From the NCBI GenBank assembly GCA_014802625.1, contig JAAVBX010000020.1, positions 1 to 59,148 on the forward strand: a stretch of DNA of 59,148 nucleotides. Reading direction: 5' to 3'. The DNA comes from a bacterium. GTDB lineage: Bacteria > Bacteroidota > Bacteroidia > Bacteroidales > Muribaculaceae. The notes beneath the pieces were generated by a model. The model was not told the origin of the DNA. It saw nothing but the letters and a program-made list of their open reading frames with translations, and searched no databases. Position 1 is the stretch's first letter. Each line of letters opens with the position of its first letter. Below are positions 43,797 to 52,195 of the stretch, one piece after another. Made by a program: the position numbers and the translations under genes.

Positions 43797-44993
43797 ATGA
43801 GCTTTATCTCACAGCGTATCGAGCGTCTGGCGGTCTCTGCGACGCTCGCCATGTCGCAGAAAAGCGCCGAGCTCAAGGCGCAGGGCATCGACGTCATCAA
43901 TATGTCGGTCGGGGAACCCGACTTCGACACTCCCGACCACATCAAGGAGGCGGCCAAGCGTGCCATCGATGACAATTTCTCCAGATACAGTCCCGTGCCG
44001 GGTTATCTGAGCCTGCGCAAGGCTATCTGCGGCAAACTTCTCAATGAGAACAATATCGAGTTCACCCCCGATCAGATTGTCGTCGGCAATGGCGCGAAGC
44101 AGGAGCTGGCCAATGCCCTGCTCGCCACCATCAACCCCGGAGATGAAGTCATCATCCCGACTCCGGCATGGGTGAGCTATGTGGAGATGGTCAAGCTGGC
44201 CGAAGGCGTCAGCGTGGAAGTGGCCGCCGGTATCGAGAATAATTTCAAGATTACTCCGGCGCAGCTTGAAGCGGCAATCACACCCCGCTCCAAGATGATC
44301 ATGCTTAACTCCCCCTCCAATCCTACCGGCTCTGTCTATACTTATGAGGAGCTGAAGGGTCTGGCTGAGGTTCTGGCCAAGTATCCTCAGATTCTTATCC
44401 TGGCTGATGAGATTTATGAGCATATCAATTTCGTGGAGAAGGTTCACAGTATCTCGGAATTCCCCGAGGTGCGCGACCGCGTGATTATCGTCAACGGCGT
44501 CTCCAAGGCTTATGCGATGACCGGCTGGCGAATAGGCTATCTCGCCGCCCCGCTTCCCATAGCCAAGGCGGTTTCGAAACTTCAGGGCCAATATACGAGC
44601 GGTGCCTCTTCAATCGCCCAGAAGGCTGCCGAAGCTGCCTACACCGGAAGCCAGCAGTGTATCGAGGATATGCGTCTGGCGTTCGAACGCCGCCGCGACC
44701 TTATCGTGGAACTCGCCAAGGAGATTCCCGGCTGGGAGGTGAACCGCCCGGAGGGTGCATTCTATCTTTTCCCGAAGGTCGAGAGCTATGTGGGCAAGAT
44801 CAAACCCGATGGCTCCAAGATTGAGAAAGTGGCCGATTACGTGATGTATATCCTTGAGGAGGCTCATGTGGCATGCGTTGACGGTGAGGCGTTCTGCGCC
44901 CCGGGTTACATGCGCCTGAGCTACGCCACTTCCGACGACAATATCCGCGAGGCAATGCGTCGCATCGCCGAGGCATCAGCCAAGCTGAAGTAA
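43797..44993 (+). CDS. PLP-dependent class I aminotransferase (aspartate aminotransferase-like)
   Basis: This 398-residue cytosolic fold-type I enzyme fits subgroup Ib aspartate aminotransferases. MSVGEPDFDTP lies near residue 36. The PLP lysine is K237 in NGVSKAYAMTGWRIGY, SPSNPTGSVY is near 173, and the substrate carboxylate Arg is in MRLSYA near 370. I start at ATG 43797 (MSFISQRIERL). An earlier in-frame ATG at 43749 adds 16 atypical residues. Probably transaminates aspartate; aromatic or prephenate substrates are also possible in this subgroup. Confidence 0.92.
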   Translation: MSFISQRIERLAVSATLAMSQKSAELKAQGIDVINMSVGEPDFDTPDHIKEAAKRAIDDNFSRYSPVPGYLSLRKAICGKLLNENNIEFTPDQIVVGNGAKQELANALLATINPGDEVIIPTPAWVSYVEMVKLAEGVSVEVAAGIENNFKITPAQLEAAITPRSKMIMLNSPSNPTGSVYTYEELKGLAEVLAKYPQILILADEIYEHINFVEKVHSISEFPEVRDRVIIVNGVSKAYAMTGWRIGYLAAPLPIAKAVSKLQGQYTSGASSIAQKAAEAAYTGSQQCIEDMRLAFERRRDLIVELAKEIPGWEVNRPEGAFYLFPKVESYVGKIKPDGSKIEKVADYVMYILEEAHVACVDGEAFCAPGYMRLSYATSDDNIREAMRRIAEASAKLK

Positions 44994-45062
44994 TCCCGCC
45001 GAATCCCGATTAATCCTGATCAATCCCGATTAATCTTGATAAATCTTGATAAACCCCGATTA
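44993..45062 (+). repeat. Seven 10-bp tandem repeats ending at the GH13 start codon
   Basis: Degenerate units of ATCCCGATTA start at 44993, 45003, 45013, 45023, 45033, 45043 and 45053. The next base starts the ATG of the GH13 gene at 45063. Units vary (ATCTTGATAA, ACCCCGATTA). The array begins within the aminotransferase stop codon and fills the whole intergenic gap. No promoter box is visible in it, so GH13 may be cotranscribed with the aminotransferase gene. Confidence 0.85.
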
Positions 45063-46901
45063 ATGTTAACCTCTATTCTTCTGGCGGCGGCTTCGGCCGC
45101 CGCCCCCGCTTTAATAGATAAAGTGGAGCCCCCATATTGGTGGACCGGCATGCGCAACGACACCCTCCAGCTGATGGTCAGCGGACCCGGAGTCGCGAAT
45201 GCCTCCGTGCGTCTTGATTATCCGGGCATAACCCTGCTCGATGATATCAATCTTGACAGCCCTAATTATAAGTTCCTGTATCTGAAGCTGTCACCCGATA
45301 CAAAACCGGGCGAAGTGCCCATCACGTTCACTTTAGGCAACCAAAGTCAGACTCTGGACTACGAACTACGCGCCCGTAAGGCTCCCGGTGAGGCCCACGA
45401 GGGCTTCTCCGCCTCCGACGTGCTCTATCTTCTCATGCCCGACCGTTTCGCGCAGGGGGAGGCAGCGGCTACGGATCCTTATGCCGACCTTGAGTTCAAG
45501 GCGCGTCCCGACAGAGCCAACCCCAATGCCCGCCATGGCGGAAATATAGCGGGAATCATCGACAGGCTCGATTATCTCCATGACCTCGGGGTGACGGCTA
45601 TATGGGTGTGCCCCGTGCTGGAGAATGATATGCCGGGTGGTTCCTACCACGGTTACGCCACGACCGACTATTATCGCGTCGACCCGCGTTTCGGCACCAA
45701 TGAGGAGTGGAACCGTCTTATCGAAGAGGCCGGAAAACGCGACATGAAGGTGGTGATGGATATGATTTTCAATCATTCCGGTTCGGCCCATCCCTGGATG
45801 GAGGATATGCCCTCGGCCGATTGGTTCAATCATCCGGAGGGTGATGTGATGACCAATTTCCGCCTCAGCACGGTCCATGACCCCTATGTCTCTTCATATG
45901 ATAAGGATGCCACGGTCAACGGTTGGTTCGTACGCAGTATGCCCGACCTCAACCAGCGTAACCCTCATCTTATGAAGTATCTGACCCAGAACAGCATATG
46001 GTGGGTGGAATCAAGCGGCATCAACGGTATCCGGATGGATACCTACCCCTACGCCGATATGGATGGCATGGCCGGATGGATCGATGCCGTCATGGAGGAG
46101 TATCCCAATTTCAATATCGTCGGCGAGTGCTGGTATGACAATGAAGGTGGAGCCGCATTCTGGCAGAAGGGGAATTCCATTAACCCGACCGACACCCGTC
46201 TCCCCTCAGTGATGGATTTCCGCCTCACCACGCAGGGACATAAATACTTCGACGAGCCCACCACACCATGGACCGGACTCAATGGCCTCTACGACCATCT
46301 GGCAATGGATTTCCTCTTCCCGGAGCCTCAGAAAATACTGACGTTCCTCGACAATCATGACACCGACCGATTCCTGCTCTCGGAGCCCGATAATCTCGAT
46401 ACGTGGAAACAGGCCGTCAGCTTCCTGCTGACATCACGCGGCATCCCCCAGATCTATTATGGCACCGAGCTGCTGATGAACGGCTCGAAGGAGGGTAGCG
46501 ACGGATATGTGCGCCGCGACTTCCCCGGCGGCTTCCCCGGTGATACCGTCGACGCTTTCACTCCCGAAGGGCGCACTCCGATTCAGAACGAGGCGTGGGA
46601 TTATCTGTCATCGCTCCTGAAATGGCGACGCGACACGGCCAACGATGTGATAGCCAAGGGCACCCTCAAGCATTTCATGCCTATAAATTGCGCCTATGTT
46701 TATGAGCGCCGCCTCGGCGACCGTCAGGTGGTGGTCATGATCAACGGCACCGATCAACCCCTCGACCTCGATATGGCCCGCTACGCCGAGATTCTCCCCG
46801 CCGGCACCAGACTCCACCGATCGCTCGGGGGTGAGGATGTGGAGATTACGGAAACCATGACCCTCGCGCCACGCGAGACTCTCCTGCTTCAAAATTTCTG
46901 A
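45063..46901 (+). CDS. GH13 alpha-amylase family enzyme, SusA/neopullulanase-like
   Basis: This 612-residue exported glycosidase acts on alpha-1,4-glucans or maltooligosaccharides. A signal peptide (about 1-18, MLTSILLAAASAAAPA) precedes an N-terminal Ig-like cyclomaltodextrinase domain (about 20-110). The catalytic barrel has all four GH13 regions: DMIFNHS, GIRMDTYPY with the nucleophile Asp, VGECWYD with the acid Glu, and FLDNHDTDRF. A C-terminal beta domain ends the protein. There is no lipobox, so it is periplasmic, like SusA. The TTG at 45036 would extend it upstream into the repeats; the ATG is preferred. It likely digests sugars imported by the Sus system downstream. Confidence 0.92.
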   Translation: MLTSILLAAASAAAPALIDKVEPPYWWTGMRNDTLQLMVSGPGVANASVRLDYPGITLLDDINLDSPNYKFLYLKLSPDTKPGEVPITFTLGNQSQTLDYELRARKAPGEAHEGFSASDVLYLLMPDRFAQGEAAATDPYADLEFKARPDRANPNARHGGNIAGIIDRLDYLHDLGVTAIWVCPVLENDMPGGSYHGYATTDYYRVDPRFGTNEEWNRLIEEAGKRDMKVVMDMIFNHSGSAHPWMEDMPSADWFNHPEGDVMTNFRLSTVHDPYVSSYDKDATVNGWFVRSMPDLNQRNPHLMKYLTQNSIWWVESSGINGIRMDTYPYADMDGMAGWIDAVMEEYPNFNIVGECWYDNEGGAAFWQKGNSINPTDTRLPSVMDFRLTTQGHKYFDEPTTPWTGLNGLYDHLAMDFLFPEPQKILTFLDNHDTDRFLLSEPDNLDTWKQAVSFLLTSRGIPQIYYGTELLMNGSKEGSDGYVRRDFPGGFPGDTVDAFTPEGRTPIQNEAWDYLSSLLKWRRDTANDVIAKGTLKHFMPINCAYVYERRLGDRQVVVMINGTDQPLDLDMARYAEILPAGTRLHRSLGGEDVEITETMTLAPRETLLLQNF

Positions 46902-46940
46902 CTCAATCTCTGAAACCGATTTTTAACACACACGACATGA

Positions 46941-46979
46941 AAAAAAGCGCGGATTCCTATACGGGATTTGCGCTTTTTT
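46941..46979 (+). terminator. Terminator after GH13
   Basis: AAAAAAGCGC (46941-46950) pairs with GCGCTTTTTT (46970-46979), with a run of T directly at the end. It is about 40 bp after the stop. Confidence 0.9.
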
Positions 46980-46982
46980 GCT

Positions 46983-46990
46983 TAATTTTG
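46983..46990 (+). promoter_or_regulatory. Predicted -7 box for the PurF-like gene
   Basis: TAATTTTG lies just after the GH13 terminator and about 75 bp before the ATG at 47065. No TTG at 19-21 bp is present, because the expected -33 position falls in the terminator loop. Confidence 0.45.
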
Positions 46991-47064
46991 CACTTTGTTT
47001 CAGTTCGGAGCAACTCTGATATGAGGACCTCTGACAGGTAAAAGTTCAAACTAATCATCTTCTT

Positions 47065-48519
47065 ATGGGAGGTATAATGGGCGTCGCAGCCCGCGAAAAT
47101 TGCCGCACCGATCTCTTCTACGGTACGGACTATCATTCACATCTTGGCACACGTCGCGCCGGTATGGCCACCTACGACCCGACCGAACAGCGCTTCTGCC
47201 GCTCTATCCACAGTCTGGAAAGTTCCTATTTCCGCACCAAATTCGAGCATGAGCTTCCTAAGTTCATAGGCCCCTCCGGAATCGGAGTCATTTCCGACAC
47301 TGATCCACAGCCAATCATCATCAATTCCCATCTCGGGAAGTTCGCGATTGTCACAGTGGCCCACATCGAGAATATGACGGAGCTTGAACGCGAGCTTATC
47401 GACAAGGGAGTGCATTTCGGCGAACTCAGCTCCGGCTCTACCAACCAGACCGAACTCGTGGCGCTGCTCATCAACGAGGGACGCACTTTCGGCGAGGGTA
47501 TCGAACATATGTTTGATAAAGTCAAAGGCAGCTGCACTCTCCTTATCCTAACTGAGAAAGGGGATATAATCGCCGCCCGCGACCGCCTCGGCCGCACACC
47601 TCTCGTGCTCGGCCGTAAAGAGGGCGCATGGTGCGCCGCATCTGAAAGCACGGCCTTCGCGAATCTCGGATATGAACATGTCCGCGACCTCGGCCCCGCT
47701 GAAATCGTCAGGCTGACAGCCGACGGCCCCGAGACCCTGCGCGAACCCGGCGAGGATATGCAGGTCTGCTCCTTCCTATGGGTCTACTACGGCTTCCCGA
47801 CATCCACTTACGAGGGACGAAACGTGGAGGATGCCCGCTTCATCTCCGGCTATGAGATGGGACGCACGGATGACACGGAAGTCGACTGCGCCTGCGGCAT
47901 ACCCGACTCCGGTGTCGGCATGGCGCTCGGCTACGCCGCCGGCCATGGTGTCCCCTACCATCGTTGCATCTCGAAGTACACCCCCACATGGCCCCGAAGC
48001 TTCACGCCGAGCGAGCAATCGACCCGCAATCTCGTCGCCAAGATGAAACTCGTGCCCAACCGCGCCATGCTGACCGGCAAACGAGTGCTTTTCTGCGATG
48101 ACTCTATCGTGCGCGGCACTCAGCTCAACGACAATGTTTCCGACTTCTTCGAGAAGGGTGCGCGTGAGGTGCATATGCGCATCGCCTGCCCACCCCTCAT
48201 CTACGGTTGCCGCTACATAGGATTCACCTCCTCCAAGAGTGATATGGAACTTCTCACACGCCGTATAATCGGTGAACTCGAAGGGGACCCCAACAAGAAT
48301 CTTGACAAGTACGCCACGACAAATTCGCCGGAATACAACACTCTCGTAGAGAAAATCCGCGACCGTTTCGGCCTGACATCCCTCAAGTTCAATCCGATCG
48401 AGACCCTTATCGAGTCAATCGGTCTGCCGAAAGAGAAGGTCTGCACCCATTGTTTCGACGGCAGCTCCTGCTTCGGTTGCCACCGACGCGACACCAACAC
48501 CAAGTCCTACAAGTCCTGA
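47065..48519 (+). CDS. PurF (amidophosphoribosyltransferase) paralogue lacking the glutaminase nucleophile
   Basis: This 484-residue protein aligns with PurF in overall order. An Ntn-type glutaminase domain (about 1-235) is followed by a phosphoribosyltransferase domain with GIPDSG (278-283) and the PRPP loop VLFCDDSIVRGT (341-352). The canonical start MCGI is MGGI, so the N-terminal Cys nucleophile is absent. The usual AHNGN is AHIEN, and the RYST segment near residue 75 is not recognisable. Glutamine hydrolysis should therefore be lost. The C-terminus carries Cys 460, 463, 469 and 472 (CTHC...CFGC), perhaps a metal site. Similar Gly-start homologues occur in Bacteroides (from memory). It may use ammonia or have another role. 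Confidence 0.85.
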   Translation: MGGIMGVAARENCRTDLFYGTDYHSHLGTRRAGMATYDPTEQRFCRSIHSLESSYFRTKFEHELPKFIGPSGIGVISDTDPQPIIINSHLGKFAIVTVAHIENMTELERELIDKGVHFGELSSGSTNQTELVALLINEGRTFGEGIEHMFDKVKGSCTLLILTEKGDIIAARDRLGRTPLVLGRKEGAWCAASESTAFANLGYEHVRDLGPAEIVRLTADGPETLREPGEDMQVCSFLWVYYGFPTSTYEGRNVEDARFISGYEMGRTDDTEVDCACGIPDSGVGMALGYAAGHGVPYHRCISKYTPTWPRSFTPSEQSTRNLVAKMKLVPNRAMLTGKRVLFCDDSIVRGTQLNDNVSDFFEKGAREVHMRIACPPLIYGCRYIGFTSSKSDMELLTRRIIGELEGDPNKNLDKYATTNSPEYNTLVEKIRDRFGLTSLKFNPIETLIESIGLPKEKVCTHCFDGSSCFGCHRRDTNTKSYKS

Positions 48520-48543
48520 CGCCGATAATCGGCGCGACATACA

Positions 48544-48593
48544 CGCGAAACCCCGGCGACGCAACATCAGATTTGCGTCGCCGGGGTTTCGCG
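48544..48593. terminator. Perfect 21-bp stem-loop after the PurF-like gene
   Basis: Arms 48544-48564 and 48573-48593 (CGCGAAACCCCGGCGACGCA begins the left arm) are perfectly complementary around an 8-nt loop, 25 bp after the stop. The T-run is absent. Confidence 0.8.
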
Positions 48594-48703
48594 CATCGCG
48601 TATATGGAGACGTGCCTTTCACGTGTAGCAACCGTTGCTCTTAAACTTTTTCACATTCTTTAATTTTTTCGGCAAAAAATTCTTTAAAATTCTTTTTTTT
48701 CGT

Positions 48704-49018
48704 TACATTTGCAGTGACTTTCCCGCAATAGCGTGCATCCGAAAGGCCGCAACACCACTAAGTGACTGATTTGCATTATATTAATCCAAATCAACTCACC
48801 GATTCCTGTTTGTGTACCTACCCTGCGATTGCACGCATGTTGCAGAGAAGCCCAAAATTCGTTCATAGCCCGGAATTACCTACCTTGAAAGACTCAAATT
48901 TTTCTCCACAGCTCTGCGGACCATGTGCAGGAAACCGGGTCATTGACCGCAACACTCACCATGAAAAGAGATAAATAACAGCAATAATTAACAAATGTAG
49001 AACTAAATTCATTCCTGC
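48704..49018 (+). promoter_or_regulatory. sus promoter and long leader
   Basis: TACATTTG (48704-48711) is a -7 box behind a T-rich tract; no TTG is obvious, as in activator-dependent promoters. This gives a leader of about 300 nt before the SusC ATG. Short frames in the leader (a GTG-started 70-codon frame at 48762 and a 5-codon ATG frame at 48961) show no family features. The region 48594-48703 before the promoter holds only A+T-rich sequence. Confidence 0.55.
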
Positions 49019-52000
49019 ATGAAAAACTACAGTTTTCATCTGAATCGGAAGTTCTGGGTCACTGTCGCTATGGTGATTGCCCTGGCATTTCCGGCTTTAG
49101 CTCAGAAAATCACCGTGCGCGGTACGGTAATTGATGAGTACGGCGACCCGCTGATCGGCGCAACGATCATGCAAAAGGGTACTTCCAACGGCACCGCCGC
49201 TGATCTCGATGGTAACTTTGAGATCAATGTCGAGCCCAACGCTACTCTCGTAGTCAGCTATGTAGGCTACGACCCCATGGACGTTCACGTCAACGGACGC
49301 CATGAACTCCAGATTGAAATGAAGGAGAACGCGCAGATGCTTCAGGAGACCGTCGTAATCGGTTACGGCTCCGTAAAAAAATCGGATGCCACAGGTTCTG
49401 TGGCCGTCGTTACCCCTGACGATGTCGACGCCGGTATCTCCACTTCCGCCCAGGACCTCCTGGTCGGCGCAAGCCCCGGTGTCGTGGTGACTACATCCGG
49501 CGGTGACCCCTCCGGCAACGCAAGCATCCGTATCCGTGGCGGTTCCTCTCTGTCAGCCTCCAACGATCCTCTTATCGTAATCGACGGCGTGCCCCAGAGC
49601 AACCAGAGCAACGCCGGCGGCACAAACGCCCTCACGATGCTCAATCCCCAGAACATCGAATCGATGACCATCCTCAAGGACGCATCCGCAACCGCCATCT
49701 ACGGTTCCCGCGCATCTAACGGTGTGATTATCATCACAACCAAGAAGGGTTCCAGCGGTCGTCCGCAGGTCAACTTCGCCGCGAACTTCCACGTCAACAC
49801 CGCCCGCAAGACGCTCAAGATGATGAACGCCAGCGAGTATGTAGGTCTGATCGAGGAATACGGCAACGACCGCGCCAAGCAGATGCTCTACTCCAACCCC
49901 GTCAATCCCGAGCTCGGCACAGAAGCAGGCTCCGCCTTCAACCTCTACGACACCGATTGGCAGAAAGAGGTGCTCCGCACTGCATTCTCGCAGGACTATT
50001 CTCTCAGCGTCGGCGGCACAGCAGGGTTCCTCCCCTACCGCGTCAACGCATCTTATACCAATAATCAGGGTATCGTGAAGACCTCCTCGATGGAACGCAC
50101 CACCGTAGGCTTCAACCTTACACCCTCGTTCCTTGAGAACCACCTCAAAGTGGCTCTTAACGCCCAGGGTTCTTACGTACGCACCGGCAACGCCGCAGGT
50201 GTTGTCGGCAACGCCGTAGGCATGGCCCCCGTTTATCCCGTCTACAAAAACTATGACATGGCGTCGTCCGACATGCCCATGGCATTCAACGGTTACTACA
50301 ATATCCTCCAGACTACCGGTAACCCCGAGGAAAATGCTTCCGAGAACCCCCTTCAGCTCCTCATGGATCAGAAGACCGTAGGCAAGACTCTCAACTCCAC
50401 CGGTAACATCGCCATCGATTACTCTCTGCACTGGCTCCCCGAGCTCCACTTCAACCTCAACATGGGTTATCAGGTGTCGAAGAATACATCCAACACCATC
50501 ATGGATGCCAATTCTATCATGGCTTGGCGCAGCAACTATAAGGATGGCGCAGGAACAAAGTACAACTGGTATGAGCTTCAGCGCAACACCAACCTCTCAT
50601 TCTTCATCAACTACAAGAAGGAGTTCGATGCCATCAAGTCTAACCTTGACGTGACACTCGGTTACGACTGGCAGCGTTTTGACTACCACGGTCGTTCCGA
50701 AACTCTGATGAATACTCTCGGCTACAACATGTCGTATTCCGGCGGTATCTACAGCATCACTCCCAATCCCGCGACTGCCGACCGCATCGGCCACTCCTAC
50801 GAGAACGCACCCATGAGCCAATGGGGCAACATCAACCAGCTCGTTTCATTCTTCGGTCGTGTCAACTATATCTTCGACGATACCTACCTGCTGACATTCA
50901 CTCTGCGTGACGACGGCTCCTCCCGCTTCTCCAAGGACAATCGCTGGGGTCTCTTCCCCGCCCTCGCCCTCGGCTGGAAAATCAACAACATGCCCTTCAT
51001 GCACAACGCCAGCAGCTGGCTCAACGACTTCAAGCTCCGCCTCGGCTGGGGTGAGACAGGTCAGCAGGATATAGGTCAGTACTTCGCTTACCTCCCCATC
51101 TACACTGAATCTTATCAACTCGGTTTCCAGTATCTCAATCCCGCTATGCCGATCAATCCCGACGGCTCCTACAACTGGATCAACCCGCTCTATCCCCAGT
51201 CTTACAACTCCGACCTGAAGTGGGAGACTACCACCACCTGGAACGTAGGTCTCGACATGGGCTTCCTCAACAACCGCTTCACTCTCGCAGCTGACTGGTA
51301 TCTCCGTCAGACACGCGACCTCCTCGCATACGTTCCCACCGCCACTACCAACACCGCCAACTACGGCTGGCGCAATATCGGTGAGATGGAGAATATCGGT
51401 GTCGAGGTGACTGTAGGCGCAAAGCCCGTCGTGACTCACGACTTCACCTGGAACACCAGCCTCAACGTAGCCTGGAACAAGAACAAAATCACCAAGCTGC
51501 AGGGTGAGGGCACCGACTCGGCTATCTCCGCAATCGGTCTCCCCTCCGGCACCGGCGGTAACCTCGGATGGCACATCGTCGGCCAGCCCGCCTTCACATT
51601 CATGGTCTACGAGCAGGTCTATGACTCTAATGGCGATCCTCTCGAAAACCAGTATGTCGACCAGAACGCCGACGGCGTTATCGATAGCCAGGACCTCATC
51701 ATGTACCACTCCAAGGATCCGAAAGTGACCCTCACATGGAACAACAACTTCTCCTGGAAGAACTGGGACCTCGGCATCTCGTTGCGTGCCAACCTCGGCA
51801 ACTACGTCTACAATAACCTGAAGTACTCCAACTCCCGTATCTACAACGTGTCAGCCGCACAGTATCAGCTCGGCAACCTGCTCTCCGATACATATCTCTT
51901 CAAGAACGCATCGAGCGCATCACTCCTCCCGCTGTCAAGCTACTTCGTAGAGAACGCCTCGTTCCTGCGTTGCGACAACATCACTCTCGGCTACACATTC

Positions 52001-52168
52001 CGCGACATCGCCAACGGCAACATGATGCTCCGTCTCTTCGCGGCTGTCCAGAACCCGTTTGTCATCACTACATTCTCCGGTATCGACCCCGAAGAATTCG
52101 GCGGTGTGCAGAGCGACCCCTATCCGCGTCCCATCACCACCACTCTCGGTATCGTGGCAACTTTCTAA
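49019..52168 (+). CDS. SusC/RagA family TonB-linked outer membrane transporter
   Basis: This 1049-residue outer-membrane beta-barrel imports oligosaccharides using TonB energy. The signal peptide (about 1-28) ends ALAQ. A carboxypeptidase-D regulatory-like domain follows (about 32-110, VRGTVIDEYGDPLIGATI). The SusC plug has ETVVIGYGSVKKSDATGSVA (about 118-137) and SIRIRGGSSLSASNDPLIVI. The 22-strand barrel ends with a C-terminal aromatic residue (VATF). It is paired with SusD 27 bp downstream. Starch-type substrate is inferred from SusE/F-like genes and the nearby GH13. Confidence 0.96.
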   Translation: MKNYSFHLNRKFWVTVAMVIALAFPALAQKITVRGTVIDEYGDPLIGATIMQKGTSNGTAADLDGNFEINVEPNATLVVSYVGYDPMDVHVNGRHELQIEMKENAQMLQETVVIGYGSVKKSDATGSVAVVTPDDVDAGISTSAQDLLVGASPGVVVTTSGGDPSGNASIRIRGGSSLSASNDPLIVIDGVPQSNQSNAGGTNALTMLNPQNIESMTILKDASATAIYGSRASNGVIIITTKKGSSGRPQVNFAANFHVNTARKTLKMMNASEYVGLIEEYGNDRAKQMLYSNPVNPELGTEAGSAFNLYDTDWQKEVLRTAFSQDYSLSVGGTAGFLPYRVNASYTNNQGIVKTSSMERTTVGFNLTPSFLENHLKVALNAQGSYVRTGNAAGVVGNAVGMAPVYPVYKNYDMASSDMPMAFNGYYNILQTTGNPEENASENPLQLLMDQKTVGKTLNSTGNIAIDYSLHWLPELHFNLNMGYQVSKNTSNTIMDANSIMAWRSNYKDGAGTKYNWYELQRNTNLSFFINYKKEFDAIKSNLDVTLGYDWQRFDYHGRSETLMNTLGYNMSYSGGIYSITPNPATADRIGHSYENAPMSQWGNINQLVSFFGRVNYIFDDTYLLTFTLRDDGSSRFSKDNRWGLFPALALGWKINNMPFMHNASSWLNDFKLRLGWGETGQQDIGQYFAYLPIYTESYQLGFQYLNPAMPINPDGSYNWINPLYPQSYNSDLKWETTTTWNVGLDMGFLNNRFTLAADWYLRQTRDLLAYVPTATTNTANYGWRNIGEMENIGVEVTVGAKPVVTHDFTWNTSLNVAWNKNKITKLQGEGTDSAISAIGLPSGTGGNLGWHIVGQPAFTFMVYEQVYDSNGDPLENQYVDQNADGVIDSQDLIMYHSKDPKVTLTWNNNFSWKNWDLGISLRANLGNYVYNNLKYSNSRIYNVSAAQYQLGNLLSDTYLFKNASSASLLPLSSYFVENASFLRCDNITLGYTFRDIANGNMMLRLFAAVQNPFVITTFSGIDPEEFGGVQSDPYPRPITTTLGIVATF

Positions 52169-52195
52169 TCTCCCATCTTCAGATTTGATTTCTAT

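Noticed and set aside
48762-48974. 70-codon GTG-started frame in the sus leader
   Set aside because: No ribosome-binding context, no recognisable family; could be a leader peptide but nothing supports it beyond being open.
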